A DNA stretch of 64,000 bases from Clostridia bacterium (lineage in GTDB: Bacteria; Bacillota; Clostridia; TANB77; CAG-508), in the NCBI GenBank assembly GCA_017524665.1, contig JAFXVF010000016.1:62001-126000 (forward strand), read 5' to 3'. Under the pieces are notes generated by a model, which worked only from the letters and a program-made list of their open reading frames with translations, was not told the origin of the DNA and did not search any database. Position numbers and translations under genes: made by a program. Below, in pieces: positions 1 to 9,087 of this stretch (the stretch's first letter is position 1; every line of letters begins with the position of its first letter).

Positions 1-2
1 TA

Positions 3-200
3 ACAAAAAATGGATATGGTTCGATGGTAGTAATGAGTATAGAAAAATATTCAAAATTGATGAGTGATTTAGAATACGAAGAGTATATTGAAAATGCTCT
101 AGATGAAGCAGATAAAGAAGCAGAAGATCCAAATACCAGATTTTATTCTCATGAAGAATTTAAACAAATGGCAAGGAGGGCCTTCAATGGCAAAGAATAA
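3..200 (+). CDS. Phd/YefM-type antitoxin (5' partial)
   Basis: The visible part reads NGYGSMVVMSIEKYSKLM, the end of the DNA-binding domain typical of Phd/YefM antitoxins, followed by an acidic helical tail that would wrap the toxin. The gene enters from the left edge, so the start is missing. Its last 14 bases overlap the start of the toxin gene, the usual arrangement for translational coupling in a type II toxin-antitoxin pair. Family assignment rests on the motif and the partner. Confidence 0.75.
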   Translation, partial: TKNGYGSMVVMSIEKYSKLMSDLEYEEYIENALDEADKEAEDPNTRFYSHEEFKQMARRAFNGKE

Positions 201-498
201 AACAACAATAAAGTATACAGCTACATTTATTAATCAGTTTAACAACATTATAAAATATTTTATAAATAAACTACAGAATAGAATAGCAGCTGAAAACCTT
301 TATAATGAAGTAATTAAAGAGATAGAGAAAAGAAGCAAAAATCCTGAAAGCTTTGAAAAATATAAATCTAATAGAAAAAGGAAAAATACATATTATAGAA
401 TTTATGTGAAAAATTACACGATTTTTTATGTAGTAAAAAACAATACTATGGAAATAAGAAGAATTTTATACTCAAGAAGAAACTTTAGAAACATTTGA
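187..498 (+). CDS. RelE/ParE-superfamily toxin
   Basis: A basic protein of 103 residues with the RelE/ParE fold pattern: helical N-terminus, then strands with YYRIYVKNYTIFYVVKN and the C-terminal IRRILYSRRNF, as in ParE/RelE toxins (mRNA interferase or gyrase inhibitor). I chose the ATG at 187 because AAGGAGGG lies at 173-180 and because it overlaps the antitoxin end; an upstream in-frame ATG at 103 lies inside the antitoxin. RelE versus ParE activity cannot be decided by eye. Confidence 0.75.
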   Translation: MAKNKTTIKYTATFINQFNNIIKYFINKLQNRIAAENLYNEVIKEIEKRSKNPESFEKYKSNRKRKNTYYRIYVKNYTIFYVVKNNTMEIRRILYSRRNFRNI

Positions 499-649
499 TA
501 CATTGATTTATCGAAAACGTATATTAATGAAAAAATATCTATAACAAAATATAATTTTGAAGTGCAAAAAGATTAGGATAGAATTATAATTTGAAAATGT
601 ATATACTTTATGCTAAAATAAAAATAGAATTTTATAGGGGGGTATTATT

Positions 650-892
650 ATGGAAAAGAATGAATATGATTCTTGGGAATATTGGGAGGAAGAATTTAGA
701 GGTATGTCTCCAGAACAAATAGAGGAATATTGGAAAAATGAAATGGAAAGTGCGCAAGATGCCGGAGATGGAATTTTAATGGATATTGCTGATGGTATGA
801 CACCAGGATTTAGAGCTGGATTGGTAAAAGAAAGATATGAAAAATATAAAAAAGCAAAAGCACAACACGACGATGCAGAAATGGAAAGATAA
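650..892 (+). CDS. Small acidic protein of unknown function
   Basis: 80 residues, rich in Glu, Trp and Tyr at the N-terminus (EYDSWEYWEEEF) and charged and helical at the C-terminus. A ribosome site (AGGGGGG) precedes the ATG by the right distance. It has no signal peptide or membrane segment. I do not recognise the family. It lies just upstream of a tRNA-Ser gene on the same strand. Confidence 0.55.
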   Translation: MEKNEYDSWEYWEEEFRGMSPEQIEEYWKNEMESAQDAGDGILMDIADGMTPGFRAGLVKERYEKYKKAKAQHDDAEMER

Positions 893-937
893 TTTTTAAA
901 TAATTATAGAATCCTGCATTTGCCAGGATTCTTTTAT

Positions 938-1030
938 GGAGTGGTATCGAAGTGGTCGTAACGAGCCACATTGGAAATGTGGTTGTCTGCGAAAGTGGGC
1001 ACGTGGGTTCGAATCCCACCCACTCCGCCA
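938..1030 (+). tRNA. tRNA-Ser(GGA)
   Basis: Class II tRNA with acceptor GGAGTGG/CCACTCC, loop TTGGAAA between the CCACA/TGTGG stem (anticodon GGA), a long variable arm, a TTCGAAT T-loop and an encoded CCA. It reads UCU/UCC. Confidence 0.93.
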
Positions 1031-1034
1031 TATT

Positions 1035-1066
1035 AAAAAGCTTGGAAGAAATACCAAGCTTTTTTT
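1035..1066 (+). terminator. Rho-independent terminator after tRNA-Ser
   Basis: AAAAAGCTTGG, loop, CCAAGCTTTTTTT: a strong hairpin followed by a T run. Confidence 0.8.
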
Positions 1067-1146
1067 AAGTATATATGGTAAAATAAATCTTGATTTATAA
1101 AATGTTTTTTGATAAACTATAACCAGAATTAAAAAAGGAGGATGTT

Positions 1147-1638
1147 ATGAAGAAAAAGTTATTATTTTTAGGAATTATTTCAGTTGCATTAGTTATTTTG
1201 TTAGCAGGATGCGGTGCTGAGGTTGAGAATCCAACAATCAGTGAAAGCGTAACAGCAGATATAGACGCAACAGAAGAGGAAATAGAGCAAAAGGCATATA
1301 GCCAAGTAACACCAACATCAGATGAAGGAAAAGAAGCAATTCAAGATTTAGAATTATATTCTGACAGTACAAAAATTGTTTTTGCTAATGGCCAAACCAA
1401 AATGGTTTTCACATATAATGGAGACGAAATTACAGGGTATATGGTTTATATAGACTATGAAAATGCAACAACAGCAGCATATGCTTTAACATTAATTGAT
1501 GGCGAAGATGATTCAATTGAAAAAGCATATGTTAGTGGAAACTATTTAGTAATAGAATACGCAAAAAGTGAATATGAAAATTTAACTGTTGATGATGTAA
1601 GACGAGCTTACTCATACTTAAAAGAAGCAACAAAATAA
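1147..1638 (+). CDS. Lipoprotein of unknown function
   Basis: 163 residues. The N-terminus is a lipoprotein signal peptide ending in the lipobox LLAGC, so the mature protein should be attached to the outer face of the membrane at the Cys near residue 22. An acidic linker follows, then a compact domain with VTPTSDEGKEAIQDLELYSD and a C-terminal helical segment. The ribosome site AAAGGAGGA is ideal. The overall style resembles small single-domain Clostridia lipoproteins. The ligand is unknown. Confidence 0.7.
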   Translation: MKKKLLFLGIISVALVILLAGCGAEVENPTISESVTADIDATEEEIEQKAYSQVTPTSDEGKEAIQDLELYSDSTKIVFANGQTKMVFTYNGDEITGYMVYIDYENATTAAYALTLIDGEDDSIEKAYVSGNYLVIEYAKSEYENLTVDDVRRAYSYLKEATK

Positions 1639-1655
1639 CTTAGGGAATAAACATA

Positions 1656-1702
1656 GCAAGCATCTATCCTATTTGACATAAAATGGGATAGATGCTATAA
1701 TT
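1656..1702 (+). terminator. Probable terminator hairpin
   Basis: AGCATCTATCC...GGATAGATGCT inverted repeat followed by TATAATTTTG, downstream of the lipoprotein gene. The T run is weak. Confidence 0.55.
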
Positions 1703-1788
1703 TTGTTATTCTATCCCTCGAGCGGGAGTAATAATAGCTCACTCTTGTATGTGAACCCAACGACTGTGACTACAAAGGAGGGAATCGC

Positions 1789-2085
1789 ATGCCTTTATCA
1801 TCTGAGCCATACATTGTGAGAATGATGTATTCTGCTCACTCTAAGGATCCTGATGAGCTTGCGGAGCTTGCTGAAGACACTGATGAATACGTGCGGATTA
1901 ATGTGGCAAACAATCCGTACACTTCACCGGCGACTCTGGCAAAACTCTCTGCCGATACGGCATGGTATGTTCGTGTGACGGTAGCGGTGAACAAAAGGAC
2001 ACCAAGAGAAGTTGTCTACCAGCTTGCCCACGACAAGAATGAAAACGTGAGGGAGGCTGCGCAGAGAGCACTCGATGAAAACTAA
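1789..2085 (+). CDS. Variant leucine-rich/HEAT-like repeat protein, GC-rich and foreign-looking
   Basis: 98 residues containing about three repeats of the type VR.NVANNPYTSPATLAKLS, WYVRVTVAVNKRTPREVVYQLA and ENVREAAQRAL, which resembles LRV/AlkD-like alpha repeats. Codon use (CTG, GCC, CGT, GTG, ACC) is strikingly more GC-rich than the neighbours. It has its own leader, ribosome site (AAAGGAGGG) and terminator. It contains an in-frame CGG at 1894 at the conserved Arg of YVRI, so it uses CGG as Arg, against the rule in the native genes. This suggests recent transfer from a GC-richer donor. Confidence 0.65.
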   Translation: MPLSSEPYIVRMMYSAHSKDPDELAELAEDTDEYVRINVANNPYTSPATLAKLSADTAWYVRVTVAVNKRTPREVVYQLAHDKNENVREAAQRALDEN

Positions 2086-2128
2086 AGAACGGGGCCCCAG
2101 TAAAACGGGGCTCCGCTCTTTAGTTTTA
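2078..2128. terminator. Bidirectional terminator between convergent genes
   Basis: A long hairpin: AAAACTAAAGA-CGGGG...CGGGGCTCCGCTCTTTAGTTTT. It covers the stop codon of the GC-rich gene and the 3' end of the convergent flavoprotein gene. Confidence 0.75.
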
Positions 2129-3565
2129 TTTGTTTGCAAGCATTCTTGCCATTTGTATACCGGAACATGAAGCCATCATCAATCCTCTTGTCATACCACA
2201 ACCGTCGCCGATACAATATAAACCTTTAATATTTGTTTCAAATTGATTGTCTAATTTAACTTTATTGCTATAGAATTTTATTTCTGGAGCATACAAAAGA
2301 TTGTCTGGATTTCCAAAACCTTCTACAACTTTATCGATAGCTCTAATAAATTCTAATATACTTACCATTGTTCTATATCCTAGAGCAAAAGTAATATCTC
2401 CTGCAACAGCAGACTTTAATGTAGGAACTACAGTATTTTTTGCTAATTCATAATCCCAAGTTCTCTTACCTCTATAAATATCTCCTAGACGTTGAACAAC
2501 GATATTACCAGCACCTAGGTCATTAAGGTTTTGTGCAACATTTCTACCATATCTAATTGGTTGATTAAATGGATGAGTAAAGTTATGAGATACTAATATT
2601 GCAAGATTTGTATTTGTGCTTTTTCTTTCTTTATATGAATGACCATTTACCAATGTTAAGCCTTTATCATAAACTTCAGCAGAAACAAATCCGCTTGGGT
2701 TTTGGCAGAATGTTCTTACTTTATCTCTAAATGGTCCAACTCTTCCAATGAACTTAGCTTCATACATATATTTGTTAATTTCTTTCATTATTTCATCAGG
2801 TAATTCATATCTAATTCCGATGTCTACAATACCAGATTCAGTGTCTATATTATATTTTGAACACATGTCAGATAACCAATTTGCGCCTTTTCTACCAATA
2901 GCTAGAACTACTTTGTCTGCATAAATAGTTTCTAATGGATGCTCCTCATCATCAATATATTTTGAATCTTTAATCTTAACGCCCTTTATTGTGCCATTTT
3001 CTATAACAATGTCAGCTACTGTAGTATTAAACATTGTTTCAATTCCATTATCTTCTATATATTTTTCAAGTCTCCCATACACTTCATGGCTTTTTTCAGT
3101 GCCTAAATGTCTAATTGGAATATTAATTAATTGAATACCTTCTTTTTTTGCTTTTTTAGAGATGACAGAAATCTCATCTTGATATTCAGTTCCTTCTAGT
3201 TTTTTGTCAGCTCCAAAATTTAAATATATTTCATCTGCATAATCAATTAATTTTTTGGTTTCTGGGACTCCTATAAAATGATGTAAGCTTCCGCCTACAT
3301 ATATATCATCATCTTCTTCATTATATAGTGATAACTTTCCATCAGAAAAAGCACCTGCTCCAGAAAAACCATTAGTAATATTACATACTGGTTTGCAGTG
3401 AACACATTTCTTTTCTTTTTCAATAGGGCAATAGCGGTCTTCTACTCGTCTTCCTTGATCAATTAATAAGACCTTCTTGTTTTTGTTTAGCTTAATTAAT
3501 TCATATGCGCAAAATATTGAGCTTGGCCCCATGCCAACAACTATTACATCATATTTTTCAGCCAT
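2126..3565 (-). CDS. FAD-dependent dehydrogenase (COG2509-like)
   Basis: 479 residues. The N-terminus YDVIVVGMGPSSIFCAYEL is a Rossmann FAD-binding site, with LLIDQG at the end of the second strand. A cysteine cluster C-x4-KCVHCKPVC follows, then GFSGAGAFSDGKLSL, typical of this family of uncharacterised flavin dehydrogenases. Near the C-terminus, GLYCIGDGCGMTRGLMMASCSGIQMA is the second FAD-contacting segment. Cytoplasmic. The substrate is unknown; the cysteines suggest a redox or metal centre. It has no in-frame CGG. Confidence 0.8.
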   Translation of the reverse strand: MAEKYDVIVVGMGPSSIFCAYELIKLNKNKKVLLIDQGRRVEDRYCPIEKEKKCVHCKPVCNITNGFSGAGAFSDGKLSLYNEEDDDIYVGGSLHHFIGVPETKKLIDYADEIYLNFGADKKLEGTEYQDEISVISKKAKKEGIQLINIPIRHLGTEKSHEVYGRLEKYIEDNGIETMFNTTVADIVIENGTIKGVKIKDSKYIDDEEHPLETIYADKVVLAIGRKGANWLSDMCSKYNIDTESGIVDIGIRYELPDEIMKEINKYMYEAKFIGRVGPFRDKVRTFCQNPSGFVSAEVYDKGLTLVNGHSYKERKSTNTNLAILVSHNFTHPFNQPIRYGRNVAQNLNDLGAGNIVVQRLGDIYRGKRTWDYELAKNTVVPTLKSAVAGDITFALGYRTMVSILEFIRAIDKVVEGFGNPDNLLYAPEIKFYSNKVKLDNQFETNIKGLYCIGDGCGMTRGLMMASCSGIQMARMLANK

Positions 3566-3697
3566 AAAATCACTTCCTATAATTTATTTTTGACACATAA
3601 CATAATATACAATATTTTAATGCAGAAAACAAGACCAATAATTGTATTTGTAAAATTATTAATATATAATATGAAAAACAAAAGTGGAGGAATGACC

Positions 3698-4714
3698 ATG
3701 AGTAAAAAGAAAAATAAGAAGGTTAACAAGCTATTAGTATATGTTTTGGTATTAGTAGCTATAACAATAATTGCTATACTTTTTAGTGCTAAACAAAAGC
3801 CTGAGGCAGTTAATAGCATTGCAAAAGAAGATGTAGCTCCTATAATTACATTAAAAAATGATACAGTTATTTTACCAGTGGGAGGTAAATTTGCTGTAAC
3901 TGCAACTGCTACGGATACAGAGGATGGAGACATTTCAAGTGATATAAAAGCATCGGAAATTGATACTAATACTGCAGGAACATATGAAGTTACACTAGAA
4001 GTTATAGACAGTGCTGGAAATAAAGCAGTAGCTAAGCAAAATGTAATAGTAAGAGCTGAGCTAACAAATGGATTACCAGTTTTAATGTATCATTTCTTTT
4101 ATGATAATGTAACATATTATCAAGAAGACAATAACTGGCTTAATATAAATGACTTTGAAGAGCAGTTAAAGTACTTAACTGAAAATGAATACTATTATCC
4201 GACATGGGAAGAAGTAGATCAATATATAGATGGAAAAATAAAATTACCAGAAAAAAGTGTTGTACTTACAGTAGACGACGGGGATGCATCATTTTTTGAC
4301 CTAGCAGTACCAATGCTACAGAAGTATAAAGTGCCAGCAACAATATTTGTAATATCTGAGTGGTATGGATGGAGATATAATGCAAATATGGAATGTGTTA
4401 TATTTGAATCACATTCACACAGCATGCATGAATCAGGTGGCAATGGTAAAGGAAGAATGGTTAACTGGAGCAAAGAAAAGATAATAGAAGATTTAAAATT
4501 ATCAAGCAAAACTTTAGGAGGAGCAGATGTATTTTGCTATCCATTTGGACATTATGATGATACAGCAATAGAGGCTCTAAAAGAAACTGGATACAAAATG
4601 GCATTTACAATTGTAGGTGGTAGAGTATCAGTTGGATATAACAAATACACATTACCAAGAGTTAGAGTAACAGCAGGAAATAGCTTAAACTATTTTGCAA
4701 GTTCTGTAAGATAA
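3698..4714 (+). CDS. Membrane-anchored polysaccharide deacetylase with DUF5011-like Ig domain
   Basis: 338 residues. A short basic N-terminus and one membrane helix (about residues 10-30) anchor it outside the cell. An Ig-like domain of the DUF5011 type follows (APIITLKND...GDISSDIKASEIDTNTAGTYEVTLEV), then a NodB domain beginning GLPVLMYHFF, with the metal/catalytic motif TVDDGD and the SHSHSMHES histidine pair. It probably deacetylates peptidoglycan or another wall glycan. The start at 3698 follows GTGGAGG at 3684-3690. The next gene, a GH25 lysozyme, is 25 bases on, which suggests a wall-remodelling pair. Confidence 0.85.
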   Translation: MSKKKNKKVNKLLVYVLVLVAITIIAILFSAKQKPEAVNSIAKEDVAPIITLKNDTVILPVGGKFAVTATATDTEDGDISSDIKASEIDTNTAGTYEVTLEVIDSAGNKAVAKQNVIVRAELTNGLPVLMYHFFYDNVTYYQEDNNWLNINDFEEQLKYLTENEYYYPTWEEVDQYIDGKIKLPEKSVVLTVDDGDASFFDLAVPMLQKYKVPATIFVISEWYGWRYNANMECVIFESHSHSMHESGGNGKGRMVNWSKEKIIEDLKLSSKTLGGADVFCYPFGHYDDTAIEALKETGYKMAFTIVGGRVSVGYNKYTLPRVRVTAGNSLNYFASSVR

Positions 4715-4739
4715 TTAAATAAAGAAAAGGAAGATTTAT

Positions 4740-5663
4740 TTGAAAAAAGAAATTATAATTTTAATTGTTGTAATTATTTTAACATTGTGTTTTTGGATTT
4801 TTTTTAAAACAGGAAATAATACTATTGAAGAAAATATAGAGGTGCAAAACACTTATGCCGAAAACAATGAAGTTACAGATAATACAAGTGAAGAAGCTTT
4901 ACAAGATGCAACAATGCCCAGTGAAATAACCTTATACGATAAAGAAGATGGCTATTTTACGGTAGAATTCAACAAAAATGCAAACATAAATAAATATAAT
5001 TTTGAAGAAAACTTAGAAAACAAAAACGGATTATATAAATATAAAGATGAGAACTATACTTCAAGGCTAGGCATAGATCTTTCGGAATATCAAAGCAACG
5101 TTGATTGGGAGAGAGTAAAACAGGCAGGAGTAGAATTCGTAATTTTAAGACTCGGATATAGAGGATATGGTAAAGCTGGCAGGTTAGTATTAGACAATAA
5201 GTTTGAGGAATATTACCATTCTGCAATAGAGATGGGCATAAAGGTTGGAGTTTATTTCTTTTCTCAAGCAATAAATGAAGAAGAAGCAAAACAAGAAGCG
5301 GATTTGATAGTTAGCAACATAAAGGATAAAAATATAGAATTGCCTATATTTTTTGATTTGGAAAAAATCAAAAATGCTGATGGAAGAGCAAATGAATTAA
5401 ACAAAGAAGAGATAACAAGAATCACGCATGCATTCTGTAATGCAATAAAAGAAAATGGATATACACCAGGAATTTATGGCATTTCAAAAAGCTATACTAC
5501 GAGATTAAACTTAGAAGAATTTAATGATACAACAAAATGGCATGCGGAATATTCAGAAAAACCACTATATCCATATGAGTTCGAATTTTGGCAATATACT
5601 GAATCAGGAACAGTTCCAGGCATAAACGGAAATGTGGACATTGATTTATGGTTTATTAAATAA
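4740..5663 (+). CDS. GH25 lysozyme-type muramidase, membrane-anchored
   Basis: 307 residues, TTG start after AAAGGAAG. One N-terminal membrane segment, an acidic linker, then a GH25 catalytic domain: LGIDLSEYQSNVDWERVKQAG (catalytic Asp in GIDLSEYQ), FVILRLGYRGYG, GVYFFSQA, ELPIFFDLEKI (the conserved acidic pair) and WQYTESGTVPGINGNVDIDL at the end. It should cut the MurNAc-GlcNAc bond of peptidoglycan outside the membrane. It is probably co-transcribed with the deacetylase upstream. Confidence 0.88.
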   Translation: MKKEIIILIVVIILTLCFWIFFKTGNNTIEENIEVQNTYAENNEVTDNTSEEALQDATMPSEITLYDKEDGYFTVEFNKNANINKYNFEENLENKNGLYKYKDENYTSRLGIDLSEYQSNVDWERVKQAGVEFVILRLGYRGYGKAGRLVLDNKFEEYYHSAIEMGIKVGVYFFSQAINEEEAKQEADLIVSNIKDKNIELPIFFDLEKIKNADGRANELNKEEITRITHAFCNAIKENGYTPGIYGISKSYTTRLNLEEFNDTTKWHAEYSEKPLYPYEFEFWQYTESGTVPGINGNVDIDLWFIK

Positions 5664-5665
5664 TT

Positions 5666-5693
5666 TTGACAAAATGATTAAAAAGTATATAAT
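5666..5693 (+). promoter_or_regulatory. Sigma-A-type promoter
   Basis: TTGACA at 5666-5671 and TATAAT at 5688-5693, 16-base spacer, 18 bases upstream of the YdcF-like gene. Confidence 0.75.
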
Positions 5694-5711
5694 ACAGATT
5701 GAGGTGATATT

Positions 5712-6725
5712 ATGTCAAAGGTATATAAAATATCTGAACTGCTTATGAATAATGAAACTCCATATTATAGTGAGTGCCCAGAACTAAGTAATTATAGAAG
5801 AGTTAGAGAAGTTGAAGATCACGGAAGAACTAGGTACTTAACTTGGGTAGATGACAAAAACATGGAAAGTATAAGAAACCCTGATGGCCGAGAGTTAACA
5901 CCCGAAGAACTATTTAATTTCGTAATAGGAAATGGCATAACCGATTATGCTAAAGGTAAAGGCCAACTTGCTGATGTTGCGATAGTGTTAGGAAGCGGAT
6001 CGTTTCCTGAAACAAGAGCAAGAGCAATTAAGGCTTTTGAACTATATAAAAAAGGAAGAGTTAAAAAAATAATATTTACAGGCGGAGTAGCAAAAGCGAG
6101 AGACACTAGGAGAATAATGTATCCTGAAACAATGGAGCAGTTTATGAGTGGGGCTGTTCCAGAACTTGAGTGGCAAGACCTTTCTGAAGCAGATTGGGGA
6201 GCAGAAACTTTTGTACCTGGCGTTTATGAAGAAGGAAGCGGAATTGCTATGAGTAAATTAACTCCAGAATTTCTTGAAAGCATGGGCGTAAACCCTGAAG
6301 ATGTTATAATAGAACCAATGTCAAGAAGTACTCAAGAAAATGCAACATTTTGCAGAAATACTTTTGATATGCTTAGAATAGAAACAGGGGAAAGCATTAG
6401 TAGTGCAGTACTAGTTACTACAGTTACTCACGGTAGCAGAGCAATGAGACAATTCCAAAAATTATTTGGGGACGATATTCAGCTTTCATGGTGCCCTGCA
6501 ACAGCTGATTTAGAACAATACGGAAACATGAGAAACATTTTGAATGCCCATGAATTTGATGAAGAAGCTTTTAGAAGAGAATTAAAAAGAATATATTGTA
6601 CCACTCCAGTATTAACAAAAAAATTAATGGAAGAAACGGCAAACCACAGAAATGCATTTATTTTAGGAGATATATATGAGCCAAGCATAACAACAGAAGA
6701 TGAACAAAGGGAAGAAGAAAGATAG
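5712..6725 (+). CDS. YdcF/SanA-family (DUF218) protein
   Basis: 337 residues. The core is a DUF218 fold: DVAIVLGSGSFPETRARAIKAFELYKKG, KKIIFTGGVA, IEPMSRSTQENATFCRN and VTTVTHGSRAMRQF. These match the nucleotide-like binding loops of YdcF/ElyC/SanA proteins. It has no signal peptide or membrane helix, so it is probably cytoplasmic, unlike ElyC. N-terminal (~80) and C-terminal (~70) extensions are not recognised. It has its own promoter. Confidence 0.75.
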   Translation: MSKVYKISELLMNNETPYYSECPELSNYRRVREVEDHGRTRYLTWVDDKNMESIRNPDGRELTPEELFNFVIGNGITDYAKGKGQLADVAIVLGSGSFPETRARAIKAFELYKKGRVKKIIFTGGVAKARDTRRIMYPETMEQFMSGAVPELEWQDLSEADWGAETFVPGVYEEGSGIAMSKLTPEFLESMGVNPEDVIIEPMSRSTQENATFCRNTFDMLRIETGESISSAVLVTTVTHGSRAMRQFQKLFGDDIQLSWCPATADLEQYGNMRNILNAHEFDEEAFRRELKRIYCTTPVLTKKLMEETANHRNAFILGDIYEPSITTEDEQREEER

Positions 6726-6728
6726 CAA

Positions 6729-6757
6729 ATGTCAATAGGGACGGAGATTTTTGACAT
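6729..6757 (+). repeat. Copy of the dispersed GGGACG hairpin repeat
   Basis: ATGTCAATAGGGACGGAG...TTTTTGACAT. Related copies lie near 12631, 34719, 42088, 43588, 51091 and 61943. Confidence 0.65.
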
Positions 6758-6782
6758 AAGGTAGTTTTTTAGAGCCAAACAA

Positions 6783-6816
6783 AAATAGCAAGTCAAAATG
6801 ACTTGCTACTTTTATT
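6783..6816 (+). terminator. Terminator-like hairpin
   Basis: ATAGCAAGTCAAAATGACTTGCTA followed by a T-rich stretch, between the YdcF-like gene and the next lipoprotein. Confidence 0.6.
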
Positions 6817-6900
6817 ATTAAATTATTGCAATAAGATATAGAACATGATAAAATTAAAAAAATAAAAAGCGTGATAAAAATATTAAGAAGGAGGATCTGA

Positions 6901-7869
6901 ATGAATAAAAAAATTGTCTTAACAATAATAATGTGCATTATTGCATGCGTTGTACTTACAGGCTGCCAATCAAATGAAGTGGTAGAAAAAGAACAAGAAA
7001 ATAGCAATGTGGTAACTGAAACAAAAAATGACACAAATAAAGAAGAAAATACTTCATCTAATACAGCTAAAAATACAGCAAGCAATAAATCTAATGACAA
7101 ATCAAATTCAAATGATAAACTAAAGCCAACAGAAGTAGTAAAAAAATATAAAGAAGACATTGGTTTAGGGCTTGAAGTATATCATCCTAAAGTAAATGGA
7201 AGAGAAGTAGTAGTAAATGTTCAAACATCTGGAAGTTCAGAACAACAAAAAAAGGGACCATATTATATATGGTATGAAATGCGTATAGGATATGATAGTA
7301 GCTCAATGCAAGATACGTATAAACTTGTAAAAGAAGGAATATATCATCTTGAAGGATATGGAATAGAAATGCTTAAAGAATTTAAAATAGATGAAGACGA
7401 AGGCGTAAATTATGAGTTCTTTGAGTGGGATTTAACAGCCACTGCATGTAAAGGTTCAGATAAAGAATATGTTGCAGTTTCTTTCCCAGCAGGAACAGAA
7501 GACAAAGCCCAAGCAACACTTCTTTTATCAACAGCTGAAGGAGACTTAGTTGGAGAATTTACTGCAGATGTAGTGCATGATGTTACATTAACAGGAACAA
7601 ATGCTGAAAAATATAAAAATCATAGTGGAGATGTAGTATTTAATTCTATAAAAGATGGCAAAGTTACTTATTTAGTTCCTTCTGATAAAATGTATAAAAA
7701 AGATTCAAAAGGAAATAAAGTATTAGACACTTCACTTGACACACTTGAATTAGATGAATATTCTGTAACTATCAACAATAACAAAGCAACATCTAAAAAG
7801 ACAGATGAGACATATAAAATAACAAATGCAAAAGGTAAAACATTTGGATTTGGTGAATTTAGACATTAA
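6901..7869 (+). CDS. Lipoprotein of unknown function
   Basis: 322 residues with a lipoprotein signal ending VVLTGC. A Ser/Asn/Lys-rich linker (about residues 25-75) is followed by a beta-rich domain with GREVVVNVQTSGSSEQ and YYIWYEMRIGYDSS. It should be anchored to the outer face of the membrane. The ribosome site GAAGGAGG is strong. I do not recognise the domain. The paralogue-like neighbour at 8200 shares the leader style but not obvious domain sequence. Confidence 0.65.
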   Translation: MNKKIVLTIIMCIIACVVLTGCQSNEVVEKEQENSNVVTETKNDTNKEENTSSNTAKNTASNKSNDKSNSNDKLKPTEVVKKYKEDIGLGLEVYHPKVNGREVVVNVQTSGSSEQQKKGPYYIWYEMRIGYDSSSMQDTYKLVKEGIYHLEGYGIEMLKEFKIDEDEGVNYEFFEWDLTATACKGSDKEYVAVSFPAGTEDKAQATLLLSTAEGDLVGEFTADVVHDVTLTGTNAEKYKNHSGDVVFNSIKDGKVTYLVPSDKMYKKDSKGNKVLDTSLDTLELDEYSVTINNNKATSKKTDETYKITNAKGKTFGFGEFRH

Positions 7870-7880
7870 TATATAAAAAA

Positions 7881-7909
7881 AATAGCAAGTCTGATAAGAC
7901 TTGCTATTA
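7881..7909 (+). terminator. Terminator hairpin
   Basis: AATAGCAAGTC-TGATAA-GACTTGCTATT, just after the lipoprotein stop. Confidence 0.7.
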
Positions 7910-7932
7910 CTGTTTTATGCAGTTTATAAGCA

Positions 7933-7947
7933 TGGTCGGGGTGACAC
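7933..7947 (-). repeat. 15-base fragment matching the tRNA-Pro 3' end
   Basis: TGGTCGGGGTGACAC equals the first 15 bases (3' end) of the minus-strand tRNA-Pro at 14134, and of the longer copy at 9061. The rest of the 7910-8199 gap shows only AT-rich sequence and a weak promoter-like TATAAT before 8200. Confidence 0.6.
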
Positions 7948-8199
7948 TATTTATATACCCACAGACAACTTTGCCTGCTGGTAAAATACACACAAACCAT
8001 ATGTGTGTAAGGACATGATGTAAAATAGTGATACATTATAATTTGAATTTTGTTCAGATATATTTGAAAAATATGTCTGGGTTGTTGTAGTAATTGTTGT
8101 AAATATACTACATATAAAAATTGTTTATAATAGTAGATTTAAAGTAGACACGCTAATACTTAATATGTTATAATTCACACATAAAGGGGAGGTATTTTT

Positions 8200-8949
8200 A
8201 TGAAAACAAGATATTTATTAATAACAATTCTTTGCTTAATACTTTGTTTATTATTAACCGGGTGCGGACAAAATGAAGAAAAAACGGATGAAGCAGTTAA
8301 TAATGATGAGACTAAAAATACAACTACAAATGCAACGACAGCTCCAGTTGAAACTGCTACAGCAACTGCAAAAGCTAAAGAAACAGATCCTAAAATTGAG
8401 ATGGCTAATGTATGGATGAACTTGCCAGAAAATGTGGACATCACTTGGAAGAATCAAGAAAAAGGGTCAAACGATTATGAAGTTATGGAGATGTATAAAA
8501 GAGGCAATGATGTAATGCAAGCAGTTGAATACAGAAAAAATGGAAAACGCCCAACAGGTAATAATTTGGATGACCATTGGTATTTATATGACTATCAAGG
8601 AGACTATAAATGGAAATCATATTATTACTATGAATCAACCGGATGGGGTGATAATTCTTTTGGAGGAAATTATCCTGCAAGTCCTGAAAACATGATAAAG
8701 GGTGATTGGCTTAGAAAACTAAACACTAAAACTGATAAACATGAGACAATTGATATTGAAGGATATGGAAAGGTAGATACAATCGTTGGAAAGGGTGCAG
8801 GAACAGATGGAGAATATACTTATTACTATTCAGAAAAATTAGGAATTAGTGTTAAAGTTGAAAATGATTATCAAGTATATACTATCACTAAGTTTGATAC
8901 AAAAGTAAGCTCAAATTTCCCACATGCCTTACCTGCTGAAGCTAAATAA
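8200..8949 (+). CDS. Lipoprotein of unknown function
   Basis: 249 residues. A lipoprotein signal ends in LLLTGC, followed by a Thr/Ala/Lys-rich linker and a C-terminal domain with Trp/Tyr-rich strands (HWYLYDYQGDYKWKSYYYY). The ribosome site GGGGAGG and the spacing are good. It probably sits on the outer membrane face. The function is not recognised. Confidence 0.65.
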   Translation: MKTRYLLITILCLILCLLLTGCGQNEEKTDEAVNNDETKNTTTNATTAPVETATATAKAKETDPKIEMANVWMNLPENVDITWKNQEKGSNDYEVMEMYKRGNDVMQAVEYRKNGKRPTGNNLDDHWYLYDYQGDYKWKSYYYYESTGWGDNSFGGNYPASPENMIKGDWLRKLNTKTDKHETIDIEGYGKVDTIVGKGAGTDGEYTYYYSEKLGISVKVENDYQVYTITKFDTKVSSNFPHALPAEAK

Positions 8950-9013
8950 TATAAATGAGAACGAAAACCGGAAACACAAAAAATAGAATTAAATTGTTGT
9001 AAATTGAAAAAAT

Positions 9014-9054
9014 AAAAAGTCTGAAGCTAGCTTATAACTAATTTCAGACTTTTT
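9014..9054 (+). terminator. Terminator hairpin
   Basis: AAAAAGTCTGAA...TTCAGACTTTTT, with a symmetrical A/T-run structure after the lipoprotein gene. Confidence 0.75.
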
Positions 9055-9060
9055 AAATAC

Positions 9061-9087
9061 TGGTCGGGGTGACACGGATCGAACGTG
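9061..9087 (-). repeat. 27-base copy of the tRNA-Pro 3' end (att-like site)
   Basis: Identical to 14134-14160, the 3' end of the intact tRNA-Pro including CCA. A TTTTTGGTAGGT motif recurs close to both copies (near 9208 and 14047). This is the pattern left by site-specific integration into a tRNA 3' end. The 9088-9271 gap otherwise shows no gene. Confidence 0.7.

Noticed and set aside
810-1031. Minus-strand ORF over the tRNA-Ser
   Set aside because: Antisense to a tRNA; MAEWVGFEPTCPLSQ is the well-known spurious translation of tRNA-Ser.
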